A DNA stretch of 64,000 nucleotides from Platycnemis pennipes (Eukaryota > Arthropoda > Insecta > Odonata > Platycnemididae): positions 155,512,688-155,576,687 of the forward strand of contig OW121848.1 of NCBI GenBank assembly GCA_933228895.1, read 5' to 3'. The position numbers and the translations under genes are program-made. The notes below the pieces were generated by a model. It was not told the DNA's origin, ran no database searches, and worked only from the letters and a program-made list of their open reading frames with translations. Within the stretch, counting starts at the first letter, position 1, and each line of letters opens with the position of its first letter. This document shows positions 61,660 through 64,000 of the stretch, piece after piece.

Positions 61660-62820
61660 CTGGAAGAGTGTCAACTTCCACCACCCAAAAGATCCCGCCC
61701 AGACACGGGAGGGAGTGATTTTGTATCCTGCGTAAGCAAGCGGTTTGTGGTAATGAAATGTGCAAGGGAAGGAGAGACACTGACAAAGGTATCTCCTTTC
61801 CTAATAAGAAAAGTTTTAAGTACTAACGTCCCAGGGGAACTAATTTCCGCTAAAAAATTAAGAGACGGTAGTCTTCTTATAGAGGCAGCCAACGTAGTCC
61901 AAAGCGAGAAGTTGTTGAAAATGAACTTTCTCCACGATATTCCGGTCTGTGTGGATGTGCACCGCAGTCTTAACACGAGTCGGGGAGTAGTAAGTCACTT
62001 CGACCTGCTGTATGTGGAAGACGACGAAATCAAGAAGGAGATGGCATCCCAAGGGGTGACCGATGTTCGCCGTCTTACCACAAAACGTGATGGTGTGGTC
62101 AAAAAGCCCACCTCCGTGGTACTGACGTTCGCGAATGACAAGCTCTCGGACAAGGTTTTCATAGGTTATGAATCGGTACCTGTGAGGCCGTTCATTCCAT
62201 CTCCCATGCGTTGTTTTCAGTGCCAGCGCTTCGGCCACATCGCAACGCGGTGTGAGGGCAAGGCCACCTGCCTGCGCTGCGGCCTGGACAAACATGAGGA
62301 CACTGAGTGCACCAACGAGCCACACTGTGTCAACTGCGAGGGTGCACATCCCGTGTATGCTCGCAAGTGTCCAAGAGTAGTTGAAGAACGAAAGATTATG
62401 GAGATAAAGACGGTAGAAAAAGTGACATATTTTGAAGCAAGGAAAAAGTATAGGACCCTGTTAGCTCCAACATTCTCGAAATCCTTCGCCAAAGTAGTTT
62501 CTCCGCCAATGCCCAAAGTCTCGATATCCACTCAAACTGAGTGTAGCAGTAAAATTCCTGTTAGCTCACTAGCAAAGCCGGAAAAAGTAAATAAAGTAGA
62601 GCAAAAAACTGCTAATCCCACCACGGGCTCAAACAAAAGCCCGTCCAAAAAAATATCCGGGGCGACGCTCGGCAGGCGTGAAAAATCGCCTTCCCCCGGC
62701 CGTTCTGGTTTGGCAAAAACTTGCCAACCGGAGTCTATGGAGGAGGACGGAAGTCTCTCCGAGGCTGAAGTCACCCTCACAAGAAAAGAAAAAGAAGAAT
62801 CGCATTCGCCGCTAATTTAA
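61660..62820 (+). CDS. LINE ORF1 of second copy, start codon changed
   Basis: The frame is open to TAA at 62818-62820. The position where related copies have ATG (M-E-E/N) reads CTG at 61660, and the frame upstream opens only from a GTG. The first in-frame ATG is at 61753. The protein shows SRPDTGG, then GETLTKVSPFLIRKVLS, SRGVVSHFDLLYVEDDE, and three zinc knuckles near residues 185-240: CFQCQRFGHIATRC, CLRCGLDKHEDTEC and CVNCEGAHPVYARKC. The K/S/P-rich tail ends with SMEEDGSLSEAEV, shared with the other copy. The role is as for the ORF1 at 40145. CTG initiation or loss of function are both possible. Confidence 0.75.
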   Translation: MEECQLPPPKRSRPDTGGSDFVSCVSKRFVVMKCAREGETLTKVSPFLIRKVLSTNVPGELISAKKLRDGSLLIEAANVVQSEKLLKMNFLHDIPVCVDVHRSLNTSRGVVSHFDLLYVEDDEIKKEMASQGVTDVRRLTTKRDGVVKKPTSVVLTFANDKLSDKVFIGYESVPVRPFIPSPMRCFQCQRFGHIATRCEGKATCLRCGLDKHEDTECTNEPHCVNCEGAHPVYARKCPRVVEERKIMEIKTVEKVTYFEARKKYRTLLAPTFSKSFAKVVSPPMPKVSISTQTECSSKIPVSSLAKPEKVNKVEQKTANPTTGSNKSPSKKISGATLGRREKSPSPGRSGLAKTCQPESMEEDGSLSEAEVTLTRKEKEESHSPLI

Positions 62821-62877
62821 ATACAGATCGCTCGGCTTTTTATTTTTTAGCATATATATTTATTTATTTATATTTTA

Positions 62878-64000
62878 ATGGCTTTTATTTTGCAGTGGAA
62901 CTGCAACGGTTTTTATAGACATAAAGAGGACTTAGATATTTTAATACTTAATTTTAACCCGTGTTGTATTTGTCTCCAAGAGACGCATTTTAAAGGAACG
63001 GACAAGGGAGTTCTAAAAGGTTTTAACTGTTTTAGATTCGATGACACCAGCGGCCAACGAGCCCAGGGTGGAGTGGTGGTTGCAATTCGGGAGGCCCTTT
63101 ACACCTCCCGAGTGCATTTAAACACACCTTTTCAAGCGGTGGCCGTAACCGTGCACGTTCCACAGCCGATGACTCTATGCAACGTCTATCTCCAGGAGGG
63201 TGTACCGGTTACCCGCCCTCATTTAGAATCTCTTGTCCGTCAACTACCTCAGCCATTTATTTTAGTTGGCGACTTTAATGCACACAACACCCTATGGGGG
63301 AGTTCCAGGGAACTGCGACCGCAGGGGCCGTATTTTAGCCAATTTTATTTTAGATTTTAATTTGTTTTTATTAAATAGTGGGGAGAAAACCCGTTTCAAT
63401 TCTTTTAACGGTCAATTTTCAAGCATTAACCTATGCATTGCGTCGAGCTCTTTGCTGAATACAATTCAGTTGTCTGTGCACAACGATCTTTGCGACAGCG
63501 ATCACTTTCCTCTTTTTATCAACAGAGACGAGGGATTTAATCCTGATTTAATCCAGTCAGGTACCTTGATTATCAAGAAAGGAGACTGGCCTCTTTTTAA
63601 AACAAATTTTACGTATACTCATGATCAAAATCGTGACGGCATTTTTAACTGCAAGGCTCTGACAAGGAGCATTATTGAAGCGGCAAATTTAAGTGTTCCT
63701 CAATCAGTACGCGTCACCAAGAGGCCTGCAGTTCCGTGGTGGAACAATGAATGCGCCATGGCAATACGAGCACGCAAGAGAGCCTTGCGTATTTTTAATA
63801 AATGCCCCACCGCTACCAACCTGTCTTCTTTCCGGCGACTTCGAGCGAAAGCTCGCAGGGTGGTGAAAGAAGCTAAAAGGACTTCCTGGAGGGAATTCGT
63901 GACAAGTGTGAATAGTAGGACCCCTATAACTCAAGTCTGGAACAAAGTCAAAAGTATAATGGGCAGGCACCAAAATCTCGGCGGCGCATTTTTCAAAGTA
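62878..64000 (+). pseudogene. LINE ORF2 of second copy, one frameshift, incomplete
   Basis: From ATG 62878 (MAFILQWNCNGFYRHKEDLD) the endonuclease is open through QETHFKGTD, GGVVVAIREALYTSR and VGDFNAHNTLWGSSR. Near 63313 the frame shifts by one base (GGGAACTGC) and continues, open to the window end, with CDRRGRILANFILDFNLFLL, INLCIASSS and CDSDHFPLF and then the ARKRALRIFNK-type linker. In the intact copy the fourth motif reads VIDLCIS; here it is SINLCIA, so an active-site aspartate is replaced by asparagine. The frameshift inactivates this copy unless it is a sequencing error. Confidence 0.85.

Larger units (their letters stand above)
61072..64000 (+). mobile_element. I/Nimb-type LINE, second long copy (cut by window end)
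   Basis: Starts with the family 5' end (CCCCCTACGGGTAGGGGGAT) and carries the UTR signature, the conserved hairpin at 61585-61605, an open ORF1 and the start of ORF2. Protein likeness to the 39.6-kb copy is clear but far from identity, so the two are distinct subfamilies. The 3' part lies beyond the window. Confidence 0.85.

Overview
The window looks like repeat-rich intergenic DNA from an arthropod nuclear genome, probably an insect. This follows from spliced MADF/BESS and Myb/SANT-type genes, AT-rich introns with GT-AG borders, and the mix of mobile elements: I/Nimb-type LINEs, P/THAP9, piggyBac, PIF/Harbinger, Tigger/pogo, Transib, copia and an envelope-bearing retroelement. The species cannot be named from the sequence.

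Layout. 0-8.6 kb: Tigger/pogo remnants, a non-autonomous Tigger-like element (511-1929, TA duplications) carrying a small satellite, a foldback element (3395-4128), and an old Tigger element (about 4247-7378). 9.1-11.3 kb: a Harbinger element with TAA duplications, split by a second foldback element whose arms are inverted tRNA-like sequences. 11.3-12.6 kb: a dead copia pol. 12.9-13.9 kb: the last coding exon of an unidentified host gene. 16-19.5 kb: broken LINE copies, one hit by piggyBac at a TTAA site. 19.8-26.3 kb: an envelope-like pseudogene and piggyBac remnants. 27-28.4 kb: Harbinger, LINE endonuclease and Jockey-type gag fragments. 29.7-36 kb: Transib and P/THAP9 transposase fragments. 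36.5-38.2 kb: a nearly full-length but broken piggyBac.

The most striking locus is 31.9-33.7 kb. An open 448-codon reading frame resembling an RNA-virus capsid protein (best guess: a partiti-like dsRNA virus) sits inside one exon of a P/THAP9 transposase pseudogene. A 182-base internal piece of the capsid frame is repeated just after its stop codon, as expected from template switching during reverse transcription.

39.6-45.4 kb holds a complete I/Nimb-type LINE (ORF1 with three zinc knuckles; ORF2 with endonuclease, reverse transcriptase and RNase H). Related copies lie at 46.5, 56.5 and 61.1 kb; the last runs off the window end. Between them, 45.9-59 kb contains four minus-strand genes or pseudogenes for Myb/SANT or MADF DNA-binding proteins plus one plus-strand Harbinger transposase exon. 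The MADF-BESS gene at 50.2-53.7 kb reconstructs into seven exons with consistent phases and looks functional. The transposase and Myb/MADF pairs are the usual two partners of Harbinger elements, so this stretch is probably a Harbinger graveyard with at least one gene still open.
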